Source: Derxia gummosa DSM 723
Lineage (GTDB): Bacteria > Pseudomonadota > Gammaproteobacteria > Burkholderiales > Burkholderiaceae_E
DNA: 64,000 bases
NCBI RefSeq assembly: GCF_000482785.1
Contig: NZ_AXWS01000008.1
Span: forward strand, 496,001 to 560,000
Direction of reading: 5' to 3'
Both the position numbers and the translations under genes were made by a program. Of this stretch, positions 17,655 to 26,457 are shown piece by piece. The notes under the pieces were generated by a model, which was given only the letters and a program-made list of their open reading frames with translations, had not been told where the DNA came from and made no database searches. Within the stretch, counting starts at the first letter, position 1; each line of letters opens with the position of its first letter.

Positions 17655-19883
17655 ATGAGCATTTCGTGGCAGGCGTCCGACGGGCACGCCCATCACATCC
17701 TGGATGTCGTGAGCCGGGGCGCCGACGGGGCGACCAGCGATTTCGTCATCAGCTCGTGGACGCGTTGCGTCAACCAGTACGGACTCGATCCGGCGCGCCC
17801 GCGCTCGCCCGACATCCTCGAAGCAGCAATGTTCCGCGAGCGGGTGGAGCGCTCGGGCGACCTGGTGCAGTGCTCGCGGCTGGAGATGGCGACGCTGTAC
17901 CAGCAGCTGTCAGAGCCGGAGGCAGCGGTGGTGCTGGTCGATGCCGACGGGCTGATCCTGCACATGGTGTCGTCGCCGCAGTTCGCGCGCGACGGCGCGG
18001 CCATCGGTTTCCGCAAGGGCGCGTTGTGGTCGGAGGACCAGGTTGGCACCAACGGCATGGGCACCTGCCTCGTGGCGCGCGCGCCGCTGGCGATCCGCCA
18101 GGACGAGCACTTCTTCGCGCCCTACACCGAACTCACCTGCGCCGCCGTGCCGGTGTTCGACCACACGGGCAAGTTCGCGGCCGTGCTCGACGTGACGAGC
18201 ACGAGCCGCCACCACCAGCAGCATTCGCTCGCGCTGCTGAGCATCACCGCGCAGACGATCGAGAACCGCCTGATCGAGCGCGGCCACAAGGACGCCTATC
18301 CGATCCACTTTCACGTCCGGCCCGAGTTCGTCAACAGCCCCAACGGCGGCAAGCTCGTGGTGGGCGAGGACGGCCGCATCTGCGCCGCCAATCGCGCGGC
18401 GCTGAGCCTGCTCGGCGTGAGCAGCGTCGAAGCGTTGTGTGGCAGGCGGCTGGACGAAGTGTTCCACGCGACGCTGGACGAACTGCTGCGCGCCAGTGTC
18501 GAGAGTTCCTTCCATCCGGTGCCGGTCATGCGCGTGAACGCGCCCAATCCCGTCCATGCGGTTGCCCAGCGGCCGGCATCGCGGGTGCAGGCGCGGGCGA
18601 TCCAGCGCGGCGTCGAGCCGACGCCGGTGGCGCGCGGCGCGGTGGGCGGCATGGGGCCGATCGGCGCGGGTCTCGGCGCGGGCATGGCGGCGGGCGGCTA
18701 TCCGGCCGCGCCCGCGCGCGATGCCGGCAACGGTGCGCCGGTGCATGTGGGCGCGCTGTCGTCGCTGCAATCGGCGGCCTCGGCGCAGGCCCAGGTCGCG
18801 GGCGCCGAGGTGGCGCGCGTGGCCACCGGCCGCACCGTGGTCGATTACGGCGAGCCGCGCCTCGCATCGCAGCGCCAGGTCGCGCGCCGCGCGATCGCGC
18901 GCGGCATCCCGGTGCTGCTGCACGGCGAGACCGGCGCGGGCAAGGAGGTGTTCGCGCGCGCCATCCACGAAGACAGCCCCTGTTCGCACGGGCCGCTCGT
19001 GGCCATCAACTGCGCCTCGCTGCCCGAGACGCTCATCGAGAGCGAGCTGTTCGGCTACAGCACCGGCGCCTTCACCGGCGCCCAGCGCGGCGGCCGGCGC
19101 GGCCGCATCGTGCAGGCCAACGGCGGCACGCTCTTCCTCGACGAGATCGGCGACATGCCGCTCGCGCTCCAGGCGCGGCTGCTGCGCGTGCTCGACGAGC
19201 GCATGGTCACGCCGCTCGGTGGCGAGGATTCGATCCGCGTCGAGTTCCAGCTCGTGAGCGCGAGCCACCGCCATCTGCCCGATCTCGTGCGACGCGGCCT
19301 GTTCCGCGAAGACTTGTACTACCGCCTCTGCGGCGTGGAAGTGGTGCTGCCGCCGCTGCGCGATCGCGCCGACAAGGCCGAACTCGTGCGGCGCCTGCTC
19401 GCGCTCGAAGGCGCCGAGCTGCGCCTCACGCCCGACGCCGAGGCGCTCGTGCTGCGCCATCCCTGGCCGGGCAATGTGCGCCAGCTGCGGCACGTTCTGC
19501 GCACCGCCGCCGCGCTGTCGGAAGACGGGCTGATCGGCCCCGAACACATGCCGACGCTCGGCATGGCGCCGCCGTCGATGACCGGCATGCCCGCCGCGCC
19601 CACCGGCCCGATGCGCGGCATGTACGGCGACGCCGGACGCGAGGCCCACGGCGGCGACCTGCGCGACCCGTCGATGCACGAGGCGATGATGCGCATCCCC
19701 AGCGGCTACGTGCCCGACGATGCCCAGCGCCAGCTCTCGCCGCGCGACGAGCTGTTGCGGGCACTGGAGTTGCATCGCTGGAACATCAGCGCGGTGGCCA
19801 AGCATCTCGACATCAGCCGCAACACGCTCTACCGGCGCATGCGCAACGCAGGCATCCCGCTTCAGGCCGAACCCGAGGCGTAA
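17655..19883 (+). CDS. Sigma-54-dependent transcriptional activator, AcoR-like
   Basis: 742 residues. N-terminal GAF-type sensor (about 60-200), a PAS-like segment (about 225-290), a Gly/Ala/Pro-rich linker (about 300-390), an AAA+ domain with Walker A GETGAGKE (about 422-430), the sigma-54 contact loop GAFTGA (about 470-475), Walker B FLDEIGDMP, FREDLYYRL and PGNVRQLRHV, then a Met/Gly-rich linker and a Fis-type helix-turn-helix ISAVAKHLDISRNTLYRRMR (about 711-731). It remodels sigma-54 polymerase at -24/-12 promoters in response to a small ligand. Being inside the C1 island, it is a good candidate regulator of it. ATG at 17655 has a GGAGGAAG ribosome site. Confidence 0.92.
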   Translation: MSISWQASDGHAHHILDVVSRGADGATSDFVISSWTRCVNQYGLDPARPRSPDILEAAMFRERVERSGDLVQCSRLEMATLYQQLSEPEAAVVLVDADGLILHMVSSPQFARDGAAIGFRKGALWSEDQVGTNGMGTCLVARAPLAIRQDEHFFAPYTELTCAAVPVFDHTGKFAAVLDVTSTSRHHQQHSLALLSITAQTIENRLIERGHKDAYPIHFHVRPEFVNSPNGGKLVVGEDGRICAANRAALSLLGVSSVEALCGRRLDEVFHATLDELLRASVESSFHPVPVMRVNAPNPVHAVAQRPASRVQARAIQRGVEPTPVARGAVGGMGPIGAGLGAGMAAGGYPAAPARDAGNGAPVHVGALSSLQSAASAQAQVAGAEVARVATGRTVVDYGEPRLASQRQVARRAIARGIPVLLHGETGAGKEVFARAIHEDSPCSHGPLVAINCASLPETLIESELFGYSTGAFTGAQRGGRRGRIVQANGGTLFLDEIGDMPLALQARLLRVLDERMVTPLGGEDSIRVEFQLVSASHRHLPDLVRRGLFREDLYYRLCGVEVVLPPLRDRADKAELVRRLLALEGAELRLTPDAEALVLRHPWPGNVRQLRHVLRTAAALSEDGLIGPEHMPTLGMAPPSMTGMPAAPTGPMRGMYGDAGREAHGGDLRDPSMHEAMMRIPSGYVPDDAQRQLSPRDELLRALELHRWNISAVAKHLDISRNTLYRRMRNAGIPLQAEPEA

Positions 19884-19941
19884 GCTCGCAGGCCGCCGGC
19901 AAGTCGCCGGCGCAGCAGAACCCGGGGGCCGATCACGGCGC

Positions 19942-19957
19942 CGGCACCCCGGGCGCA
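19942..19957 (+). promoter_or_regulatory. Weak candidate sigma-54 promoter before the flavoprotein operon
   Basis: CGGCAC-N5-GCGCA keeps GG and GC 10 bases apart and a good -24 box, but the -12 box deviates. Expected leader is about 25 bases to the GTG at 19993. Listed because sister sites precede other units of the island. Confidence 0.25.
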
Positions 19958-19992
19958 AACCCTTTCAACCTCCACCGAGGCCGCCGTCCATC

Positions 19993-20610
19993 GTGCAGTT
20001 CGATCCCGATTTCACCGAAGAATGCCCGTCGCCCGTCGGCGCGGGCGGCTCCGAGGGCCGCATCGCCTGGTGCATCACCGGCAGCGGCCATTACCTCAAC
20101 GAATCGCTCGCGCTCTGCGAACGCCTGCCCAACGTCGATGTGTACGTGTCGTCGGCCGGCGAGGAAGTGCTGGCGATGTACGGCCTGCCGATCGATCAGC
20201 TGAAGAAGCGCGGCCTGCGCATCTTTCGCGACAAGACGGCCAGCGCCGTGCCGGTCGGCCTGCTGTACGAGCGCGTGTACAGCACCTGCGTGATCGCGCC
20301 CGCCACCGGCAACACCGTGGCCAAGTGCGCGCTCGGCATCGCCGATACCCTGCCCACCAACCTGTTCGCCCAGGCCGGCAAGCGCGCGGTGCCGAGCATC
20401 GTCTTCGCCTGCGATACCGAGCCGTCGGTCGTCACCAAGAGCCCGACCGAATGGTTCGAGGTGCGCCCGCGCGCGATCGACCTCGCCCACGTCGAGGCGC
20501 TGCGGCGCTTCGAATACACGACGGTCGTCGGCACGGTGGATGAACTCGAAGCGGCGCTCGCGGCGCGGCTCGCACAGCTCGGCCTCGCATGGACCACCTC
20601 GTCTTCCTGA
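19993..20610 (+). CDS. Archaeal-type flavoprotein (AfpA / dihydromethanopterin reductase-like)
   Basis: 205 residues of the flavoprotein (phosphopantothenoyl-cysteine decarboxylase-like) fold: IAWCITGSGHYLNESLAL (about 20-37) and the FMN-binding TCVIAPATGNTVAKCALGIADTLPTNL block (about 97-123), shown here in part. Family members linked to methanopterin are archaeoflavoproteins and DmrB/DmrX-type dihydromethanopterin reductases. In this island it most likely reduces dihydromethanopterin to H4MPT; the electron donor is unknown. Start is GTG at 19993 with GAGG about 12 bases upstream. It overlaps the next gene by 22 bases. Confidence 0.83.
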   Translation: MQFDPDFTEECPSPVGAGGSEGRIAWCITGSGHYLNESLALCERLPNVDVYVSSAGEEVLAMYGLPIDQLKKRGLRIFRDKTASAVPVGLLYERVYSTCVIAPATGNTVAKCALGIADTLPTNLFAQAGKRAVPSIVFACDTEPSVVTKSPTEWFEVRPRAIDLAHVEALRRFEYTTVVGTVDELEAALAARLAQLGLAWTTSSS

Positions 20611-22133
20611 CCGGCCGGCTGGCCGAGCCGGCGCTGCGCCGTGTGCTGGCGTCGATGCAGCCGCCGAGCTTCACCTGGGAAGTGCGCGAGATCGGCATGC
20701 AGGTCGCCGCACTCATGACGGCCGACATGATCCGCCGCCGCGTGCCCGCGCCCGTGGCGGCCAGCCGCATCATCGTGCCGGGCCGCTGCCGGGGCGATCT
20801 GGATGCGCTCGCCGTGCATTACGGCATCCCGGTCGAGCGCGGACCCGAAGACCTCAAGGACATCCCGCAGCACTTCAAGCACGCCGCCCAGGCCACCGAC
20901 CTGAGCCGCTACCGCACGCGCATCTTTGCCGAGATCGTCGATGCGCCCCGGCTCGACGTGGCCGGCATCGTCGAACGCGCGCGGCGGCATGCGCGCGACG
21001 GCGCCGACGTGATCGACCTCGGCTGCCTGCCGTCCACCGACTTCCCGCATCTGGAAGACGCGGTGCGCGCGCTCAAGGCCGAGGGGCTGACGGTGAGCGT
21101 CGATTCGCTCGATCCGCAGGAGCTGCTGCGCGGCGGCCGCGCGGGCGCCGACTACCTGCTCAGCCTCAATATCGACACGCTGTGGGTGGCCGACGAGGTC
21201 GCGGCCACGCCCATCCTCATCCCGCGCGAGCCGAGCGACACCGCCTCGCTGCACGCGGCGATCGACGCGCTGCGCGCGAAGGGCCGCGACTTCATCGCCG
21301 ACCCGATCCTCGATCCGATTCCCTTCGGCTTCACGCGCTCGGTCGTGCGCTACCAGGCGCTGCGCGATGCCTACCCCGACGTGAAGATCATGATGGGCGT
21401 CGGCAACGTGACCGAGCTGACCGAGGCCGACACCAGCGGCATCAACGCCGTGCTGTTCGGCATGTGCGCCGAGCTGGAGATCGACGCCGTGCTCACCACG
21501 CAGGTAAGCGGCCATGCGCGCCGCGCCATCAGGGAGGCCGACGTGGCGCGCCGCATGATGTTCGCGGCCTGGAGCCAGAGCCGGCTGCCCAAGGGCATCA
21601 GCGACGAGCTGCTCACCACGCATGCGAAGCGGCCGTTTCCGGACACGCCGGCCGAGATCACCGTCACCGCGCAGTCGGTGCGCGACCCCAACTTCCGCGT
21701 GCAGGTGGCCGAGGACGGCGTGCACGTCTACAACCGCGACGGCCATCGAACCGCGCCCGACGCCTTCGCGCACTGGCCCGGCCTCGGGCTGGAGGGCGAC
21801 GGCTCGCATGCGTTCTACATGGGCGTCGAGCTGGCGCGCGCCGAGATCGCCTTCCAGCTCGGCAAGCGCTATGTGCAGGACCAGCCGTTGCGCTGGGGCT
21901 GCGCCGTCGAGCGCGAGGCGGAAAGCCTCGACGCCTGGTGCGCGCCCGGCACGACCATGAAGACCGGCGCCGCGCGCGCCGAGGCGCTGGCCGCGCGTGC
22001 CGAGGCCGTGAGCGCCGCCGCCAGTGTCGCGGCCGCGCCGGCTGACAGCGGCTTGGCCGCCGCGCCCGGCAGACCCGCGCCGGGCCACGCCCCGGCCGCC
22101 GACCGCGCCGCCCCGAATCCGCAGGAAAACTGA
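20589..22133 (+). CDS. Dihydropteroate-synthase-like protein of the H4MPT island
   Basis: 514 residues. An N-terminal domain (MDHLVFLTGRLAEPALRRVL) precedes a TIM-barrel region with DHPS-like strands: DGADVIDLGCLPSTDFP (about 137-153), SVDSLDP, LLSLNIDTLWV, ADPILDPIPFGF and MMGVGNVTELT. Archaeal and methylotroph homologues (TIGR00284 type) are believed to join the pterin to the ribosylaminobenzene moiety in methanopterin synthesis. A C-terminal Ala-rich tail of about 55 residues is probably unstructured. It follows the flavoprotein gene with a 22-base overlap and is followed directly by the DUF447 gene. Confidence 0.83.
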   Translation: MDHLVFLTGRLAEPALRRVLASMQPPSFTWEVREIGMQVAALMTADMIRRRVPAPVAASRIIVPGRCRGDLDALAVHYGIPVERGPEDLKDIPQHFKHAAQATDLSRYRTRIFAEIVDAPRLDVAGIVERARRHARDGADVIDLGCLPSTDFPHLEDAVRALKAEGLTVSVDSLDPQELLRGGRAGADYLLSLNIDTLWVADEVAATPILIPREPSDTASLHAAIDALRAKGRDFIADPILDPIPFGFTRSVVRYQALRDAYPDVKIMMGVGNVTELTEADTSGINAVLFGMCAELEIDAVLTTQVSGHARRAIREADVARRMMFAAWSQSRLPKGISDELLTTHAKRPFPDTPAEITVTAQSVRDPNFRVQVAEDGVHVYNRDGHRTAPDAFAHWPGLGLEGDGSHAFYMGVELARAEIAFQLGKRYVQDQPLRWGCAVEREAESLDAWCAPGTTMKTGAARAEALAARAEAVSAAASVAAAPADSGLAAAPGRPAPGHAPAADRAAPNPQEN

Positions 22134-22772
22134 ATGCCGCAGATCTACGAGACCGTCATCACCACCGTCGATGCCGACGGGCTGCCGCATGTCGCGCCGA
22201 TGGGCGCGCGCTTCGAGGGCGACGAGGTGCTGATCGCGCCGTTCCGGCCCTCGATCACGCTCGACAACATCCTCGCCACGCGGGTCGCGGTGCTCAACGT
22301 GGTGACCGACGTGCGCGTGTTTGCCGGCTGCGTCACCGGCCGCAAGACCTGGCCGACGCTGCCGGCCGAGGAGGTGGCAGGCGTGCGGCTGGAGGCGGCC
22401 ATCTCGCACGTCGAACTCGGGCTCGCCGACATCCATGGCGACGAGTCGCGCCCGCTGCTGGCTCTGCGCCGCGTGTTCGAGGCCACGCATGCCGATTTCG
22501 TGGGCTACAACCGGGCGCAGGCGGCTGTCATCGAGGGGGCGGTGCTCGTGAGCCGGCTGCACCTGCTGCCGTCCGAGAAGATCGACGCCGAGCTGGCCTA
22601 CCTCCAGATCGCGATCGATCGCACCGCCGGCCCGAACGAGATCGAGGCTTGGCAATGGCTGCTGGACGCGGTCGCAGCCTTCCGCATCGCGTCGGGTGAG
22701 CGTGCGCGGCCGGCGGACGCTGCCGCCGCGACTCCCGTGATTTCCGCATCCTCCTCCGGGGCTGTGCGATGA
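22134..22772 (+). CDS. DUF447 family protein
   Basis: 212 residues. The beginning IYETVITTVDADGLPHVAPMGARFEGDEV is the split-barrel flavin-reductase-like start of DUF447 proteins (only the first 20 residues are diagnostic: ETVITTVDADGLPHVAPMG), followed by FRPSITLDNILATRVAVLNV. Genes of this family recur in archaeal genomes and in the H4MPT islands of methylotrophs; biochemical role unknown, flavin binding plausible. ATG directly follows the stop of the DHPS-like gene, with GGAAAAC as a poor ribosome site, and its end overlaps mfnB by 4 bases. Confidence 0.8.
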   Translation: MPQIYETVITTVDADGLPHVAPMGARFEGDEVLIAPFRPSITLDNILATRVAVLNVVTDVRVFAGCVTGRKTWPTLPAEEVAGVRLEAAISHVELGLADIHGDESRPLLALRRVFEATHADFVGYNRAQAAVIEGAVLVSRLHLLPSEKIDAELAYLQIAIDRTAGPNEIEAWQWLLDAVAAFRIASGERARPADAAAATPVISASSSGAVR

Positions 22773-23572
22773 GGATGCTCGTGAGCGTGCGTGACCTTGC
22801 CGAGGCTCGCGTGGCAGCGGCGGCCGGGGTCGATTTCGTCGATTGCAAGGAGCCGGCACATGGCGCGCTGGGTGGGCTCGCGCCCGCGACCATCGCCGCC
22901 ATCGTCGCCGAGCTGCGCGGGCTGGCCGCTCCGGCCGCCGTGCGGCCGTCTCCCGCCGGATCGGGCGCCGTGGGCCGCGTCGGCGCGGGATCAGCCCCCG
23001 GTGACTCGGCCGCAGCCGCGCCGCGCGCACTCGTCAGCGCGACCATCGGCGACTGGCCGGCCGACGCGCTCGATTCCGCGCTGGCCCGCGCCCGCGAGGT
23101 GGCCGCCGCCGGCGTCGATTACGTCAAGGTCGGGCTCTGGCCCGGCGCGGCCCGGACGCGCTGGCTCGACGCCTTCGCGCGCGAGCCTTACGCGGTCGTG
23201 CCGGTGTTCATCGCCGACGCCGGCCTGGACCTGTCGCTCGCGGCGCGGGCGGCGGCGCTGCGTTTTCCGGCCGTCATGGCCGACACCGACGCCAAGCGCG
23301 GCGGCAGCCTGATCGACCGTGTCGGCACCGAGGCGCTCGCCGCCTTCGTGGCCGCCGTGCATGGCGCCGGGCCGGTGCTCGTCGGTCTGGCCGGCGCGCT
23401 GCGAGCCGCCGAGCTGCCTCGGCTCGCCTCGCTCGGCGCGGATTTCGCGGGCTTCCGCAGCGCGGTCTGCGCCGGTGATCGCGCCGGGAAGCTCGATCCG
23501 GGCAGGCTCGCCACGCTCGTCGCGGCGATGCGTGTCGTGGGCAGCGCCGGCACGGTCGCGCTCGCCGGCTGA
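22769..23572 (+). CDS. mfnB: MfnB-like (5-formylfuran-3-yl)methyl phosphate synthase
   Basis: 267 residues. The N-terminus has DFVDCKEPAHGALGG with Lys27, the Schiff-base lysine position of archaeal MfnB; a second active-site region lies at VDYVKVGLWPG. MfnB makes the furan precursor of methanofuran from two glyceraldehyde-3-phosphates. An Ala/Gly/Pro-rich insertion of about 30 residues (about 53-85) is unusual for this 230-240-residue family. Start ATG at 22769 overlaps the DUF447 gene; an ATG at 22775 is equally possible. Last gene of the flavoprotein-to-mfnB operon. Confidence 0.88.
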   Translation: MRMLVSVRDLAEARVAAAAGVDFVDCKEPAHGALGGLAPATIAAIVAELRGLAAPAAVRPSPAGSGAVGRVGAGSAPGDSAAAAPRALVSATIGDWPADALDSALARAREVAAAGVDYVKVGLWPGAARTRWLDAFAREPYAVVPVFIADAGLDLSLAARAAALRFPAVMADTDAKRGGSLIDRVGTEALAAFVAAVHGAGPVLVGLAGALRAAELPRLASLGADFAGFRSAVCAGDRAGKLDPGRLATLVAAMRVVGSAGTVALAG

Positions 23573-23896
23573 AGGCCCGGTCACCCGGCAAGCGGTGCGG
23601 ATCAGGCGGCGGCACGGCTCCGCATGCCGACAAATGTGGCCGATTTGCCGCGCGATTCCGTCAATTCCGCTCCGCCATTCCGCAAACGACGGCGGTAATT
23701 GCGCTTTCCGGCAATTCGCCATCGCGATTGCGACAACGAATGTCGGCATTCAGCAAGCGGTAAGCACCGGCTTCGGGTCGGTTCGGGCACTGTCGCCACG
23801 AGACAGGTTCGTGTCGCAATTCGGCAAAGTGACGCGTTTCTGTAACCCAGAATGACGTCGCGTCACCTTCCGTCACATTCAACCAGACCGGGAAAC
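23573..23896. other. AT-richer intergenic region before the betaine-type binding protein
   Basis: 324 bases without a gene. The GC content falls visibly from about 23640 on and words such as GGCAATTC, CAATTC and GATTGCG recur. It contains the inverted repeat at 23829-23866. No clear terminator after mfnB was seen. Composition resembles the spacer at 44042-44554. Confidence 0.5.
23829..23866. promoter_or_regulatory. Inverted repeat GTGACGCG-N22-CGCGTCAC upstream of the binding protein
   Basis: A perfect 8-bp inverted repeat separated by 22 bases, 31 bases before the ATG of the periplasmic binding protein. It could be a regulator site or a leader stem-loop. CGTCAC is repeated once more at 23871-23876. 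Confidence 0.4.
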
Positions 23897-24781
23897 ATGA
23901 AGACCCTTTCGCGTTTCAAGCGTCGCGCGATTTGCGCCGCCTTGCTTGCAGTGCCCGCATTCATCGGCAATTCGGCCCATGCCGAAACCAAGAGCATCAA
24001 GATCGGCTGGACCGCCTGGTCCGATGCCGAAGCGATTACCAATATCGCCAAGCTCGTGCTTGAGCAGAAACTCGGCTACAAGGTCGAATTGGTGATGACC
24101 GATGTCGCGCTGCAATACCAGGGCGTGGCCAAGGGCCAGCTCGATGCGATGCTGATGGCCTGGCTGCCCAACACGCACAAGAGCTACATGGACAAGTTCG
24201 GTCCGGATCTGGTCGACATGGGCGCGCTGTATGAAAACGCCAAGCTCGGCTGGATCGTTCCCGATTACGTCCCTGCGGAAGTGAAGTCGATTTCCGACCT
24301 GTCCAAGCCCGAATACGCGAGCAAGTTCAGCGGCAAGGTGCAGGGCATCGACCAGGGCGCCGGCATCACGCGCCTGTCGGCCCAGACGCTCAAGGACTAC
24401 GGTCTCGAAGGCCAGTACAAGCTCGTCACCGCCTCCGACGCCGCGATGGTGCTGGCGATCGACAAGGCCACGCGCAAGGGCGACTGGATCATCGCCACGG
24501 CCTGGAATCCGCACTGGCTGTTCTCCAAATACAAGATGCGTTATCTCGAAGATCCCAAGAAATCGCTTGGCGGTGCCGAATCGATTCATGCGCTGGCGCG
24601 CAAGGGTCTCGATCATGACGAGCCGAAGGCCGCGGCTTTCATTCGCAATCTGAAGATCTCGATTCCCGATCTGGAAACGATCATGCTCAAGGCGAAGGAT
24701 TCGTCCTATTCCGCCGAAGCGCAGAAGTACATCGATAGCCATCCGCAGCTGGTCGAAAGTTGGCTCAAGGATTCGCGCTAA
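23897..24781 (+). CDS. Periplasmic glycine betaine/choline-type substrate-binding protein (OpuAC family)
   Basis: 294 residues with a signal peptide cleaved after AHA (residue 29). Aromatic residues typical of quaternary-ammonium cages occur in IGWTAWSDAEA, MAWLPNTHKSY and TAWNPHWLF. It should capture betaine, choline, carnitine or a similar ligand for an ABC transporter, yet no permease or ATPase gene is adjacent. ATG at 23897 chosen because it begins the signal peptide; GGGAAAC is a weak ribosome site. Codon use is less GC-rich than in neighbours. The porin gene follows after 27 bases, so the two are probably one operon. Confidence 0.88.
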   Translation: MKTLSRFKRRAICAALLAVPAFIGNSAHAETKSIKIGWTAWSDAEAITNIAKLVLEQKLGYKVELVMTDVALQYQGVAKGQLDAMLMAWLPNTHKSYMDKFGPDLVDMGALYENAKLGWIVPDYVPAEVKSISDLSKPEYASKFSGKVQGIDQGAGITRLSAQTLKDYGLEGQYKLVTASDAAMVLAIDKATRKGDWIIATAWNPHWLFSKYKMRYLEDPKKSLGGAESIHALARKGLDHDEPKAAAFIRNLKISIPDLETIMLKAKDSSYSAEAQKYIDSHPQLVESWLKDSR

Positions 24782-24808
24782 GCCTTTTCCCTTTCCAGAA
24801 GAAACAAC

Positions 24809-25780
24809 ATGACGCTGATGAAGAATGCCCTGGTCGGGGCAGGGGCCGCGCTTTGCCTCGTGATTGCCAATCAGGCAAATGCGCAATCGACCGTGACGGT
24901 TTACGGCTATATCGATCTGGGCATGGTCAAGACCAATTCGGGCGGCTGGAAGGTCGATCGCGGCTACAACAACTGGCTCGGTTTCAAGGGCAGTGAGGAT
25001 CTGGGCGACGGCCTGTCGACCATCTTCAACCTGCAAACCCGCTTCAATCCCGACACCGGCACCTCGGAGCGCTCGACCACGCTGTGGCAGGGCGAAACCA
25101 CGGTCGGCTTCAAGAGCACAAAGGCCGGCACGCTGCGCCTCGGTCGCGCGCTGACGCCGCTGTGGCAGCAGATCTGGAAGTTCGAGCCGTGGTGGAACTC
25201 GGGCTTCAACGGCTCGATGGCCGCCTTCCAGACCGGCAGCTACACGAGCGACGGCGTGCAGGACGTGGCGCTCGGCTATGCCAACTTCAGCCGCTTCAGC
25301 AACGCCGTGTACTACGACTCGCCGACGGTCGGCGGCTTCAGCGGTCATGTGGCCGGCGAGGCCGAGCGCCGCGACGGCAGCAAGGAGCGCGGCGCGAGCG
25401 GCACGCTCCAGTACGGCATCGGCGGCTTTGCCAGCATGCTGTCCTGGGAGCGCAACTCGGCCGGCGACAACATCCGCGTGGGCGCGGCCTCGTACGACTT
25501 CGGCGCGACCAAGCTCATGGGCTCGTATGCCGACGTGAACCTCCAGGCCGTCGGCAAGGAGCGCGCGTGGGTGCTGGCGGCGACGCAATCGCTCGGCGGC
25601 GCCAACACGCTGCGCGCCGGTTTCGGCCGCAACAACCGCACCGACGACCACAAGGCCAGCCTCGGCGTGATGCACGACCTGTCGAAGCGCACCACCATCT
25701 ACTCGGACGTGTGGCGCACCTACACGACCGGCGCCGACACCATCACCGGCTTCGCCCTGGGCATCACCCACAGCTTCTGA
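24809..25780 (+). CDS. Trimeric outer-membrane porin, betaproteobacterial type
   Basis: 323 residues. Signal peptide ends ANA (residue 25) and the mature protein starts QSTVTVYGYIDLGM, a classic opening of Burkholderia/Bordetella-type porins; LGFKGSEDLGDGLSTIFNLQ and LRLGRALTP are family blocks, and the chain ends in Phe (GITHSF), the barrel-assembly signal. It should let small solutes cross the outer membrane. Placed directly after the binding protein, it may serve uptake of the same ligand. A second ATG lies at 24818. GC content rises through the gene. Confidence 0.93.
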   Translation: MTLMKNALVGAGAALCLVIANQANAQSTVTVYGYIDLGMVKTNSGGWKVDRGYNNWLGFKGSEDLGDGLSTIFNLQTRFNPDTGTSERSTTLWQGETTVGFKSTKAGTLRLGRALTPLWQQIWKFEPWWNSGFNGSMAAFQTGSYTSDGVQDVALGYANFSRFSNAVYYDSPTVGGFSGHVAGEAERRDGSKERGASGTLQYGIGGFASMLSWERNSAGDNIRVGAASYDFGATKLMGSYADVNLQAVGKERAWVLAATQSLGGANTLRAGFGRNNRTDDHKASLGVMHDLSKRTTIYSDVWRTYTTGADTITGFALGITHSF

Positions 25781-25938
25781 TCTGTAGGACATCGGTTAGA
25801 GCCGCGCTTCCACACTGCCTGCCATCGACCGGGACATTCCGGCCGGCGGCGGGCAGGAGACAGCGCATCCACTCCGGCCACGCCGCGCGGCGACAGCGAT
25901 CTCGACCCGGTTCTCCCACTTTCAACGGAGTCTCGGAA

Positions 25939-26457
25939 ATGAAGATCGAATGCCTCGTTCGCGGTGAGATCGAATTCAACGTGCACGCCGCCACCCTGCT
26001 GGCAGCCATGGCCGATGTGCAGAAGTTCATCGGCCGCATGAAGGGCGTGCGCAGCGTGCTGCATGTGGGCACGCAACTGTTCCATCTCGACTTCGCGCCG
26101 CGCGAAGTGCTCGGCATCGACTACCAGCCCGAATGCATCCTGCGCTTCGATCTCTCGCGTCCCGGCCATGTCGCCTGGACCACGATCGACGGCAACCTGC
26201 GTTTCGACGGCGATGTGCGCGTGCGTCCCACGGCCTCGGGCTGCGCGGTGGGCTTCCTGGCGCGCGAGATCACCGATCTGCCGCTGGTACCGGTGCTGGT
26301 CACCGGCGCCGAGGCGATCGGCCGCGTCGATCTCAACCAGCGCATGCGCGAGCTGATCGCCACGCTCGACCTGCGCGACCGCCCGCCGGTGGCGATGCCG
26401 CAGGCTCGTCCGGCGCGGCGCGGCATGCTCGGTTTCCTGCGGGCCGGCCATGCCTGA
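25939..26457 (+). CDS. Conserved-looking protein of unknown function, possibly SRPBCC fold
   Basis: 172 residues, no signal peptide or membrane helix. The alternation of beta-like segments (VRGEIEFNV, VLHVGTQLFHLDF, CILRFDLSRPG, GNLRFDGDVRVRP) with a long last helix (NQRMRELIATLDL) suggests a SRPBCC/START-like lipid- or cofactor-binding fold, an inference only. ATG at 25939 has ACGGAG 8 bases upstream. It overlaps the following small membrane protein by 8 bases, so they are coupled. Function not recognised. Confidence 0.6.
   Translation: MKIECLVRGEIEFNVHAATLLAAMADVQKFIGRMKGVRSVLHVGTQLFHLDFAPREVLGIDYQPECILRFDLSRPGHVAWTTIDGNLRFDGDVRVRPTASGCAVGFLAREITDLPLVPVLVTGAEAIGRVDLNQRMRELIATLDLRDRPPVAMPQARPARRGMLGFLRAGHA

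Noticed and set aside
20196-23030. A 944-codon minus-strand frame across the DHPS-like, DUF447 and mfnB genes
   Set aside because: Antisense artefact of high GC; no domain, no ribosome site.
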